From Candidatus Nitrospira nitrosa (GTDB lineage: Bacteria > Nitrospirota > Nitrospiria > Nitrospirales > Nitrospiraceae), in NCBI RefSeq assembly GCF_001458735.1, contig NZ_CZQA01000001.1, positions 1 through 64,000 of the forward strand: 64,000 nucleotides of DNA. Direction: 5' to 3'. This document shows, one piece after another, positions 54,022-61,637 of this stretch. A program made the position numbers and the translations under genes. A model generated the notes under the pieces. The model ran no database searches. It was not told where the DNA came from and saw only the letters and a program-made list of their open reading frames with translations. The stretch's first letter is position 1. The number at the start of each line of letters is the position of its first letter.

Positions 54022-54631
54022 TTACCACCAGTGCCGGCGAAAGTATCTCGGATACCGCGGGTACGGCATAACCTCATACAGTCGTGCTTCGACCTCTGTC
54101 GGCTGCGGAAGCATTTCAACCATCGAGCTCCCCTTCAACGTCGAATACTGGGCATCAAGAAACTCCTGCGCCTTTTCCCGCTCGGCTTGATCGGCGATCA
54201 CAGAGACCATGAGCATCCGTCCATAATGCAGGACATCGACTCCGAATCTCCAAGTCCCCACATAGGTCATGGCAGTGGCATCGACTGGGAAAGTCATCGC
54301 TACATCCGCCATAGACATGAAGGGGCCTTCAGAGATCTGTACCCTAGTCAGCCGATATTGCCCGGACGGCAGATGAACAACAAAATGTCGATCGGGAGAG
54401 TTGATTTCAACTTGGAATCGCTTGTGAAACACTTGGTCCTCAATTTCAACGAACCGCACAGCAGGTGAAAACCGCCGAGATCTGTCTCCAGTCAAGGCAG
54501 TGGTCTCTCCCCACAACCAGACCTCCAGTCACATCCTGTGGATCGATCAAAGCCGGCAACCGTGTCACACACCCCGACAGGCTCGCAACGACGGTCAACA
54601 CAAATACCAATTGAACCATGCCGAGTTTCAT
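54022..54631 (-). pseudogene. lipoprotein upstream of apbE, frameshifted
   Basis: The first frame (from ATG 54631) encodes a lipoprotein signal with lipobox SLSGC and continues to DVTGGLVVG. The second frame then takes over with ETTALTGDRSRRFSPAV and runs to 54022. Removing one G from the four-G run near 54513 would join them into one protein of about 200 residues (GLVVGETTALTGD). It ends 13 bases before the apbE start. It is either a recent pseudogene or a homopolymer error; the combined family is not recognised. Confidence 0.78.
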
Positions 54632-54696
54632 GTTTACTGCAAAATTATACAAAATCTCTCAAGATTCTAGCAGTACTGCAGGACTGAAATTATATC

Positions 54697-54737
54697 TTGA
54701 CAGCAAAACACCGATCAGGATATTAATAATCGTTCTC
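54697..54737 (+). promoter_or_regulatory. promoter overlapped by a Fur box
   Basis: A perfect -35 TTGACA (54697-54702) is followed, 18 bases on, by TATTAA (54721-54726) as a possible -10. The 19-base segment GATATTAATAATCGTTCTC (54719-54737) matches the classical Fur consensus GATAATGATAATCATTATC at 15 of 19 positions and covers the -10. It should repress the following operon when iron is plentiful. Confidence 0.72.
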
Positions 54738-54753
54738 AATTTCACTTAAACCA

Positions 54754-54948
54754 GTGGCTCGTATGTCTATGGCAAGCGCAAAGGCTTCCTTAACCGAAGG
54801 TCCTCAGACCCTTGAGACGCGCTGCGAGTGCGGGCAATTGATCGCCAAAGTGTGCGGACAAGGGCTGGAACTCAAGTGTAAGCGGTGCAAACGCATCGTC
54901 GTGATTCCATTTTCTTCGATTGAAGGTTGGGGAACCGCTTCGACTTAG
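54754..54948 (+). CDS. Com-like zinc-ribbon protein
   Basis: This 64-residue protein has two CxC/CxxC pairs (RCECGQLIAKVCGQGLELKCKRCKR) in the arrangement of the Mu Com family zinc ribbon, followed by a hydrophobic beta segment (IVVIPFSSI). Com-like proteins bind RNA or DNA. It lies directly behind the Fur-box promoter and is the first gene before the porin, so it is probably produced under iron limitation. Confidence 0.75.
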   Translation: MARMSMASAKASLTEGPQTLETRCECGQLIAKVCGQGLELKCKRCKRIVVIPFSSIEGWGTAST

Positions 54949-55067
54949 TCTTACCTCGCACAGGAAGCATGCGTACCGAGTCCATCCATACGAGTTACCA
55001 GAAAGACCAGAGACCATCGAGTCCCGAGTCGGGCCACAACCTTACTCATTATTTACGGAGGATACCC

Positions 55068-56498
55068 ATGAAGATGCGGTCAATCCTCGGGGCTCTTTCA
55101 ATTCTGGCGCTGTCGGTCACCCCGGTCTTCGCAGAAGAGAGCCTTGAGGAACGAGTGAAAAGACTCGAAGAAGCGTTACAAAAAGCACAGGAACGGGAAT
55201 CTCGGGAGATTCCCGGAGTGAGTTCGTCTCCAAAACAATATCCTGTGGAGGCCGGGCCAATGACCGACATTCGGGTCGGTCGCCCAGGAGAAGAAAAAAC
55301 TTCTCTCGGGTTCAGTTCCACGGGGTCAGGAAAATTGATTTACGCAAAGCCATTCTTGAGCGCACCTAAAGCCACGCTTGGCGGGTATGCGGACGTGATG
55401 TACAACATCCTGTCTCGCCAGAACTTAGACAATCCCAGCCGCAATAGCTTCGGCCAGCAGCGCCTCGTGCCCTTCATTTATGCAGACATTACGGATCGAG
55501 TGAAGTTTGCTGCAGAAATCGAGATTGAACGTGGTGGAACCAATTCTCCCCAGGGCGATGGTTCGATTCAGATCGAGTTCGCCCAATTAGACTATCTGGT
55601 CGACGAACGAATCAATCTCCGAGGCGGTATCCTCCTCATGCCGGTCGGCAAGTTCAATCTCCTCCATGATTCACCGTTAAACGATCTGGTTGATCGGCCG
55701 ATGGTATCCAGACTCATTATTCCAAGCACCTGGTTCGAGGCCGGCGCCGGTATTTATGGAACTTTCTACCCATCGGCACTGTCGAAGATCGATTATGAAC
55801 TCTATGCGGTCAATGGTATGACCCAAACTGCCGGTGCAATCACTGATTTGGGCATCCGAAGTGCGCGCGGAAGCGTATCTCGAGATCGTGATGACAGCAA
55901 GGCCGTCGTCGGTCGTTTAGCCTTTAGTCCCATGTTGGGCATTGAAATCGCCGGCTCTGGCTACCATGGGCAATATAAGCCCTCGGCTGCTACGATCGGC
56001 TCAGGAAATATCGACATCTTTGCGGTAGATTGGACGTTACAACGAGGTCCCTTCGAGCTGATTGGTGAAGCGGCATGGACCAGAATCAGCAACAATAATG
56101 CTACAGGGGTAACCGGCAACGCAATCGGCCCTGCAGGCATGTTCGGTTACTATGTCCAGGGGAACTATCACTTTATGCCAGAAATTCTGAAGAGACTGGC
56201 CCCCAGCCACTTCTCGGATGCATCCACCTTCACGGCAACAGTTCGCTGGGAGCAAATCGACACGGATACAGACAATCGCACGGTGGGTGGAGTAAATAGC
56301 CTTGGTAATCGACGAGAACTCGATCGCTTGACAGTCGGTCTAAATTTCAGACCCGTCGAAGACATGGTCTTCAAAATCAATTGGCAGCATAACGCGCAAA
56401 ACGGCGCAGTGGGATTAACCCCTGCAGGGGATTTAGGTACTGCCAACAGTCCGATGGACGGAGACGGATTTCTGTTCCAAGCAGCAACCTACTTCTAA
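55068..56498 (+). CDS. outer-membrane porin-like protein
   Basis: This 476-residue protein has a signal peptide (ILGALSILALSVTPVFAEE), a short coiled coil (LEERVKRLEEALQKAQERE) and then a repeated beta-strand pattern with a C-terminal Phe (FLFQAATYF), as in outer-membrane barrels. The coiled coil plus barrel recalls phosphate- and anion-type porins, but the substrate cannot be told. ACGGAGGATACCC precedes ATG 55068; the longer frame from 54927 is less likely. It is the second gene behind the Fur box. Confidence 0.85.
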   Translation: MKMRSILGALSILALSVTPVFAEESLEERVKRLEEALQKAQERESREIPGVSSSPKQYPVEAGPMTDIRVGRPGEEKTSLGFSSTGSGKLIYAKPFLSAPKATLGGYADVMYNILSRQNLDNPSRNSFGQQRLVPFIYADITDRVKFAAEIEIERGGTNSPQGDGSIQIEFAQLDYLVDERINLRGGILLMPVGKFNLLHDSPLNDLVDRPMVSRLIIPSTWFEAGAGIYGTFYPSALSKIDYELYAVNGMTQTAGAITDLGIRSARGSVSRDRDDSKAVVGRLAFSPMLGIEIAGSGYHGQYKPSAATIGSGNIDIFAVDWTLQRGPFELIGEAAWTRISNNNATGVTGNAIGPAGMFGYYVQGNYHFMPEILKRLAPSHFSDASTFTATVRWEQIDTDTDNRTVGGVNSLGNRRELDRLTVGLNFRPVEDMVFKINWQHNAQNGAVGLTPAGDLGTANSPMDGDGFLFQAATYF

Positions 56499-56515
56499 CA
56501 ATATAGCTAAGGAGG

Positions 56516-56538
56516 CTCCCCGCCGTTTCGGCGGGGAG
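56516..56538 (+). other. perfect hairpin between porin and lipoprotein genes
   Basis: CTCCCCGCCG and CGGCGGGGAG form a 10-base-pair stem with a TTT loop, 17 bases after the porin stop and 8 bases before the next ATG. There is no T-run, so termination is weak. It more likely protects the porin mRNA end or restricts translation of the next gene. Confidence 0.7.
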
Positions 56539-56546
56539 CACATGAC

Positions 56547-57023
56547 ATGACAACGTTTCTGCAGCGAATGAACCTCCGTCTTCTCCCGATCCTTTTGATT
56601 GGAAGTGTGGGCGGTTGTGCCTTGATGACCAGCGGCATGCAACAACGAGCTACCACCTGTAGCTATGACCAAGCCTGGGATGCCGCCATTGATGCCGTAA
56701 AGGATCGGTCTGCCGATACGACTGATAAAGAGGCCGGAGTGATCGTCACACACTGGCTTGAAATCCCGATGCCTGGCCGAAAGTACGGTGCGTTTCGACG
56801 GGAAATCCCGGACAGCAAAGATCGATCTCGCCTCACCCTACGGGTGAAGCGGGTGGACGACAAGACACGTGTCTTTTTCCTCGAAGAACGACAGAGTTGG
56901 GTCATGCGAGGAGGATCACGTCTCTTCGGCTGGGCCCCGATTGATCCTTCCGAAGAAGTCATGCGAGACGTACAAGATCGCCTGGATGCCAAGTTACAGG
57001 AACACGGATGTTCAGCCACCTGA
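56547..57023 (+). CDS. hypothetical lipoprotein
   Basis: This 158-residue protein has a lipoprotein signal ending in VGGC. The mature part (TCSYDQAWDAAIDAVKDRS; GVIVTHWLEIPMPGRKY; SRLTLRVKRVDDKTRVFFLEERQ) has the alternating helix-strand look of small outer-membrane assembly lipoproteins of the BamC type, but no family is certain. It overlaps the FMN-binding gene by 16 bases, so the two are translationally coupled. Confidence 0.75.
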   Translation: MTTFLQRMNLRLLPILLIGSVGGCALMTSGMQQRATTCSYDQAWDAAIDAVKDRSADTTDKEAGVIVTHWLEIPMPGRKYGAFRREIPDSKDRSRLTLRVKRVDDKTRVFFLEERQSWVMRGGSRLFGWAPIDPSEEVMRDVQDRLDAKLQEHGCSAT

Positions 57024-57697
57024 AAAAAGTCCTTTCAGGCTTCGTGATTGGAGCAGCGCTCTGCCTCTCCGCTCCTGTATCGGCTGGAGCTGAACAGGTA
57101 TGGGATAACGATCTGAAGCGCTATCTCACCGAGGCGGAATTGAATCATGCTGAAGTTTTCATGTCGGAAGATGAGGCTGTAAAGATCATCCTCCCGAAAT
57201 CGCAACGTGTTCGCAAGGAAGTCATCCAACTCAGCCAAGACAAGAAGGATCTGATCGAACAACGCATCGGGTGGAAATTCCCGGAACAAGCATTCGAAGT
57301 CTATATTGGTGAAACGGGAGAAAAAGTCGATGGCTATGCCATCGTCCACAACACCATCGGCAAGCATAAACACATGACCTACATGGTCGGTGTCGATGCG
57401 AAAGGAGCCTGCTCCGACGTTGAACTATTGGTATTTCGTGAAGCCAGAGGAAGCGAAGTAGGGCGGAAACGGTTCAACGTACAATATGAAGGCAAGACGG
57501 TTTTGGATCCAATCCGGATCAATAAGGATATTATCAACATCTCCGGAGCCACCATGTCCGTCCGCTCGATCAGCGCCGGCGTCAAACGAGTGCTGGTCCT
57601 GGTCGACGAGTTTTATCTCAAGCCCGCCGGGATTGGTAGCGATACAGTGGCCGTCAAAAAGGATAAGGGGTTCCTGCCGTCGATATTTGGCAATTAG
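57008..57697 (+). CDS. exported FMN-binding protein (ApbE substrate)
   Basis: This 229-residue protein has a signal peptide (LSGFVIGAALCLSAPVSAG) and a C-terminal FMN-binding domain. The acceptor motif DIINISGATMS matches the Dxx(S/T)GAT pattern of ApbE-type flavinylation, which would place FMN on Thr182. It is thus an extracytoplasmic flavoprotein for one- or two-electron transfer, as in NqrC and RnfG, but without their membrane anchors. It starts within the end of the preceding lipoprotein gene and precedes a membrane protein. Confidence 0.88.
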   Translation: MFSHLKKVLSGFVIGAALCLSAPVSAGAEQVWDNDLKRYLTEAELNHAEVFMSEDEAVKIILPKSQRVRKEVIQLSQDKKDLIEQRIGWKFPEQAFEVYIGETGEKVDGYAIVHNTIGKHKHMTYMVGVDAKGACSDVELLVFREARGSEVGRKRFNVQYEGKTVLDPIRINKDIINISGATMSVRSISAGVKRVLVLVDEFYLKPAGIGSDTVAVKKDKGFLPSIFGN

Positions 57698-57722
57698 TCA
57701 CAGCGGACCCAGCGTCCCGAGC

Positions 57723-58241
57723 ATGCGAAACTTTAACCAGAAATTCAGACTACGTGACTCAGATCGCCACATTCGCTTGCTGTACACCTTATTTTTGTTA
57801 CTGATGTTCGTCGGATTCTGCTTCTCGTTTTTTTGGGCACATAGTATGACGGGATTGTCCCCACAAGGCATTGCCGAACACTATCGAGGCTCCGATGCGA
57901 CCTTTGGCGAACCGATGTCGTTTCGCGAGCTGGCCGAAATCACTCATTTCCATCTCTTCACCATGCCGGTCGTGTTTATGATCTTGATTCACGTGATGTA
58001 CCTGACCAACGCCAGCCATCTCCTCAAGGCCATCGTCACCTGGGCCGGTTTTGGTGGCGTCATGCTCGATCTACTGTCGCCCTGGCTCATCAGCTATGTT
58101 TCCCCCGTTTTCGTCCTCTCCATGCTCACGGGTGACATGCTGATGACCCTGAGCTTTCTGGTCATGATGATCGTTCCTCTGTATGAAATGTGGGTGCTTA
58201 GACAGCCGCTCATGGGAGGGAAACGACCACCGGAGTCGTAG
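57723..58241 (+). CDS. four-helix membrane protein with histidine-rich helix
   Basis: This 172-residue protein has about four membrane helices. Histidines cluster at the second helix (EITHFHLFTMPVVFMILIHVMYL) and could ligate haem b, giving a route for electrons to the FMN-binding protein; that is inference. ATG 57723 is chosen because the hydrophobic part starts just after it, and the longer frame from 57486 overlaps the FMN gene. It ends before a strong terminator that closes the operon. Confidence 0.75.
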   Translation: MRNFNQKFRLRDSDRHIRLLYTLFLLLMFVGFCFSFFWAHSMTGLSPQGIAEHYRGSDATFGEPMSFRELAEITHFHLFTMPVVFMILIHVMYLTNASHLLKAIVTWAGFGGVMLDLLSPWLISYVSPVFVLSMLTGDMLMTLSFLVMMIVPLYEMWVLRQPLMGGKRPPES

Positions 58242-58288
58242 GTTATTGACACCATCGTACTTTCTGAGCGGCCAGCGGTTGTTCACCC

Positions 58289-58329
58289 AGAGCCCGAAAT
58301 CACAACAGTGGTTTCGGGCTCTTTGTTTT
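58289..58329 (+). terminator. rho-independent terminator
   Basis: AGAGCCCGAAA (58289-58299) pairs perfectly with TTTCGGGCTCT (58312-58322), an 11-base-pair stem, followed by TTGTTTT. It closes the Fur-box operon after the membrane protein gene. Confidence 0.9.
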
Positions 58330-58344
58330 GAAGGAGGTAGCGCC

Positions 58345-58992
58345 ATGCAGGTCCACAGTCTCGATCAGGTCCAGCCGGCCGTCTTGGCAATTCAAGGCAT
58401 GCTCAAGAAAATCGACCGCCTCTCCCTTTCTCCTACATCACAACGCGATCTGGAGAGCATTTTGGTTCGTCAAGTGACAAGGGAATTGGATCGGCTTCTG
58501 CCCTGGCAAGCAGGACATGGCGAGGCCACGGCTATCACTGCCATTTATATTGGACAGGCGCTGAGAATGAATACCGAGGTCCTGCACCAGTTGAGGTTGG
58601 CCGCTCTCCTCCACGATATTGGTCTCCTGATGCTCCCCGCTGAGTTTCAAACGGGGCGAGAATCACACGACGCAGACTCCTACGCCACTATTCAGAATCA
58701 TCCACGGCTCGGATCGATCTTACTTGAGCCATTTCTATTCCTCCGTGAAGCCACCGTCATGATCGCACATCACCACGAACGCTGGGACGGATCTGGCTAC
58801 CCTTACGGACTCAGGGGAGAATTTATTCCCTTAGGGGCAAGAATCTTGTCCGTTGCCGATGCATTTACGGCGGTTCACGTTCCGCACACTCATGATCGAC
58901 TCCAGCGTGATCGCGTCGCGCTCCGCATCCTACAGATAGCCGCAGGCACTCAATTTGATCCTCTCGTGGTCAATACCTTGGTGGAGTGTTGA
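58345..58992 (+). CDS. HD-GYP-type protein
   Basis: This 215-residue protein has an HD motif (AALLHDIGLLMLP) and the GYP part intact (HHHERWDGSGYPYGLRG, then IPLGARILSVADAFTAV). The family degrades cyclic di-GMP. It has no receiver or sensor domain; the first 70 residues are helical and might bind a partner. AAGGAGGTAGCGCC precedes ATG 58345, and a long frame upstream of it was rejected. It stands alone between two hairpin regions. Confidence 0.88.
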   Translation: MQVHSLDQVQPAVLAIQGMLKKIDRLSLSPTSQRDLESILVRQVTRELDRLLPWQAGHGEATAITAIYIGQALRMNTEVLHQLRLAALLHDIGLLMLPAEFQTGRESHDADSYATIQNHPRLGSILLEPFLFLREATVMIAHHHERWDGSGYPYGLRGEFIPLGARILSVADAFTAVHVPHTHDRLQRDRVALRILQIAAGTQFDPLVVNTLVEC

Positions 58993-59041
58993 GCAGAAAC
59001 GAATCCAGTGTCTATAAAAGACCGGCTCCAGCAGTAACCCC

Positions 59042-59133
59042 GCCGGCGTACCAGCTACGCCGGCTTCAAAGTGGGAGGCCCCACCCCTCCCACTTGACCC
59101 GGCAGGGGTCCTCGCCTCCCGAGGATCCCTGCC
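59042..59133. repeat. array of three hairpins
   Basis: Three separate stem-loops follow in 92 bases. GCCGGCGTA/TACGCCGGC is at 59042-59064 (9 pairs), GTGGGAGG/CCTCCCAC at 59071-59093 (8 pairs) and a 14-pair stem with one G-T pair at 59101-59133. None has a T-run. They lie between the HD-GYP gene and the cytochrome gene. They may be REP-type elements, a tandem RNA barrier or a small structured RNA. Confidence 0.7.
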
Positions 59134-59225
59134 GCCCAAGAAATGATAACAGACTGTCACGAACCATGGTTAAGGACACAGTACTAAATGGATAACACAA
59201 TCATTACGAAAGGACCTCTTGCATC

Positions 59226-60962
59226 ATGAGTCCCACTGCCCTTTGCTCTCAATCAACACTCTCCCTTAGCGGTCTAGCTCCGATCCTTCTTTTCCTTGGG
59301 CTCGTGTCATGCTCGGGATCAGGCGGTGAGAACACGACGCCTCCGATTACCGATACGGGCACGCCCGGTGCCGAGGAGGCGGTCGGTGAACGGCTGTTCC
59401 TGGAAACCCGATTCGCCCAATCGTTCAAGATCTTCCTAGACAACGGCGGCAGCATGAATGATCCCAACACAGGCGATATTGTCATGGATACTGTCGAAAC
59501 GCTTGGCGCACCACTCGATCCAGGACCATTCAAGGGGATGTCGATGAATTGCCGTGCTTGCCATTTGGTCGACGATGTCCTCGCCGTCCCTGGTGGAGGG
59601 ATGCGGGCCTACGCCGATTTCGCGCGCCGCAGTCCGATTCCGGCGCGAGGGGATGGCAAGACGCACGCCCCGAGAAACTCTCCACCCTTGGTAAATTCGA
59701 CACTCACTCGAGCAGGAGGCATCCTGCTCCACTTCGATGCCGAGTTTAGTTCCATCGAAGAGCTGATTGCGGCCACCTTTACAGGTCGTAACTTTGGCTG
59801 GCTGCCTGACGAAAAGGCGCAAGCCATCGCCCACATCGCTAATGTCGTCCGAGGGGACGATGGCTCCTTCGATCTGACTGACACCGGTCTGCCCTACCGA
59901 ACTCTTTTTGCCGGCACAAATCCAAACACGCCTGATGAATTGCGTCTTCCGCCCCAATTCCGCGCGTTCGTCGGCTCCGGGACCGATCAGGAGGTCTTCG
60001 ATGCCGTGGTCAAAGTAGTGGCCGCTTACGTCAATGGCCTCCGCTTTTCACAGACCGAAGACAGCGGCTCACCCATTCGCTCTCCATTCGATGTGTTTTT
60101 AGCGACAAACGGACTCCCGCAGGCACCGGATTCCAACGAATTACCGATCGACTACAGCCGACGTCTGTTGCAACTTGTGAAACAGCGTGAATCGGCCGGC
60201 ACCCTCAGGTTCGTCACCTCAAATCCGAATCGGGTTGGTGGTCAGTTTCAATTTCATACCCAACCATTCTCGTTTGGAGCACAAGAATTGGCCGGATTGA
60301 AAATGTTCCTCGCAGAACCGGCGGCTCTATCCGCCTCACCATCTGAACTGGCCACCGGGACAATCGGGAACTGCGTTGTTTGTCACCCTGCACCGAACTT
60401 CACCGATTTCAAAGCTCACAATACGGGAACGACCCAGAAGGAATATGATCAGATTCCTGGCCATGGGAATGGCGCCTTCATGAATCTGGCGATCCCTACA
60501 CTCGCCACGCGAACCGCCGACGATCTACCAGCTACAGAACAGCATCCTGCGGCAAGCGAGCGATTCCGAGCCGTTCCCGCATCTGCAACAACCTTGACCG
60601 ATCTAGGCCTGTGGAACGTCTTCGCTAATCCTGACATGCCAACGCCTCAGTCCAAGATCCGAACCATTCTGTGCGATGAGGACCAGCCGTGTTCCGCTTC
60701 GCAGAGCGATCTATTGAATCGTGCCGTCGCCCGATTCAAAACACCGGGGCTGCGAGACCTAGGCCACTCAGCCCCATTCATGCATAACGGGCAATTCGAC
60801 ACACTTGACGATGTGCTTACATTTTATCGCGACATGGCTACCCTGGCACGGGCAGAGCAACTTCGCAATGGTGCAGCCCAGCTGCAAGGGATTGCGCTTA
60901 ATCCCAATGACCTCAGACCCCTTGCAGCATTTCTGCAATCGCTCAACGAAGACTACCAATAG
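59226..60962 (+). CDS. dihaem cytochrome c peroxidase-like lipoprotein
   Basis: This 578-residue protein starts with a signal that ends in VSCSGS, a probable lipobox. Two c-type haem sites are visible: CRACH (Cys109, Cys112, His113) and CVVCH (Cys383, Cys386, His387), each in one half as in bacterial cytochrome c peroxidase and MauG-like proteins. It is longer than the usual 320 to 400 residues, with insertions between the sites. It probably acts in the periplasm or on the outer membrane on peroxide or an unknown substrate. Confidence 0.88.
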   Translation: MSPTALCSQSTLSLSGLAPILLFLGLVSCSGSGGENTTPPITDTGTPGAEEAVGERLFLETRFAQSFKIFLDNGGSMNDPNTGDIVMDTVETLGAPLDPGPFKGMSMNCRACHLVDDVLAVPGGGMRAYADFARRSPIPARGDGKTHAPRNSPPLVNSTLTRAGGILLHFDAEFSSIEELIAATFTGRNFGWLPDEKAQAIAHIANVVRGDDGSFDLTDTGLPYRTLFAGTNPNTPDELRLPPQFRAFVGSGTDQEVFDAVVKVVAAYVNGLRFSQTEDSGSPIRSPFDVFLATNGLPQAPDSNELPIDYSRRLLQLVKQRESAGTLRFVTSNPNRVGGQFQFHTQPFSFGAQELAGLKMFLAEPAALSASPSELATGTIGNCVVCHPAPNFTDFKAHNTGTTQKEYDQIPGHGNGAFMNLAIPTLATRTADDLPATEQHPAASERFRAVPASATTLTDLGLWNVFANPDMPTPQSKIRTILCDEDQPCSASQSDLLNRAVARFKTPGLRDLGHSAPFMHNGQFDTLDDVLTFYRDMATLARAEQLRNGAAQLQGIALNPNDLRPLAAFLQSLNEDYQ

Positions 60963-60975
60963 GACACCGTTTGCT

Positions 60976-61215
60976 ATGCGCCATACCACGTCCCAACCAG
61001 AGAGAGAGGTGAGCTGGATGGAAGTTTCCACGCGCGCCCCGTTAGTCGTAATGACCTGCCAGCGCTGTCACGAACCGATCTGTCACTCGAACCCAACGCT
61101 GTGGTGCATCAAGTGCCGATGTGCTCACCGCCAGCTGGGACAAGCCAGAGGGCTCGCACAGTCGATGCGAACACGGCGACTAAAAGCATGGTTGAGGCAG
61201 TTCCCAGGCTCATGA
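60976..61215 (+). CDS. small cysteine-rich protein
   Basis: This 79-residue product has a cluster of six cysteines (TCQRCHEPICH, WCIKCRC) suited to bind zinc, then a basic tail (SMRTRRLKAWLRQF). It begins 13 bases after the cytochrome gene, so it may share its transcript. A longer frame from 60805 lies inside the cytochrome gene and is rejected. No family is recognised. Confidence 0.55.
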   Translation: MRHTTSQPEREVSWMEVSTRAPLVVMTCQRCHEPICHSNPTLWCIKCRCAHRQLGQARGLAQSMRTRRLKAWLRQFPGS

Positions 61216-61637
61216 TTGGTTCTTTACGCGTATGAGGCCCGAGGGTTGGGGACGTGTCATCTCAAATGCGCTGGTTCCGTAACGGAGAAGAACTCAGCCA
61301 TAGGAATTGAACCACGGAGTTACAAACTGAAGGACGGATAACCGATCACGTCTCTGATCGACCCAGACGCGGCCAAAGGACTAAGAGTCCAGAGCCCATG
61401 GTTGTTTACCAACCATGGGCTCTGTGTTTTTGAAGTACCTCTCCACAGATGCGCACCCGACTACGGCTCACAGCTGTGACACGGGGGATGACTCAAGAAA
61501 GGAGAACGCTACCATGACAGGTTGAAATATACGCTGACAACCCTTCCGCAAAGTCAAATGGCCCGGAGATTGAACCTATTCTTTGCCTTACCTCCCTGGG
61601 TTCATCAGTACGGTTACACATTAAGATAAGGAGTGCC
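61216..61637. other. intergenic stretch with terminator
   Basis: This 422-base stretch carries the terminator at 61391-61431 and the promoter region of the next gene. At 61514-61525 a good ribosome binding site (AAAGGAGAACG) stands before ATGACAGGTTGA, an open frame of only three codons; it may be a remnant of a lost gene or a leader peptide. Nothing else is recognised. Confidence 0.5.
61391..61431 (+). terminator. rho-independent terminator
   Basis: AGAGCCCATGGTTG (61391-61404) pairs perfectly with CAACCATGGGCTCT (61410-61423), a 14-base-pair stem with a 5-base loop, and GTGTTTTT follows. It would end transcription from the cytochrome gene region. Confidence 0.9.

Noticed and set aside
54927-55067. 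Longer N-terminus of the porin
   Set aside because: The signal peptide and the ribosome binding site both point to ATG 55068.
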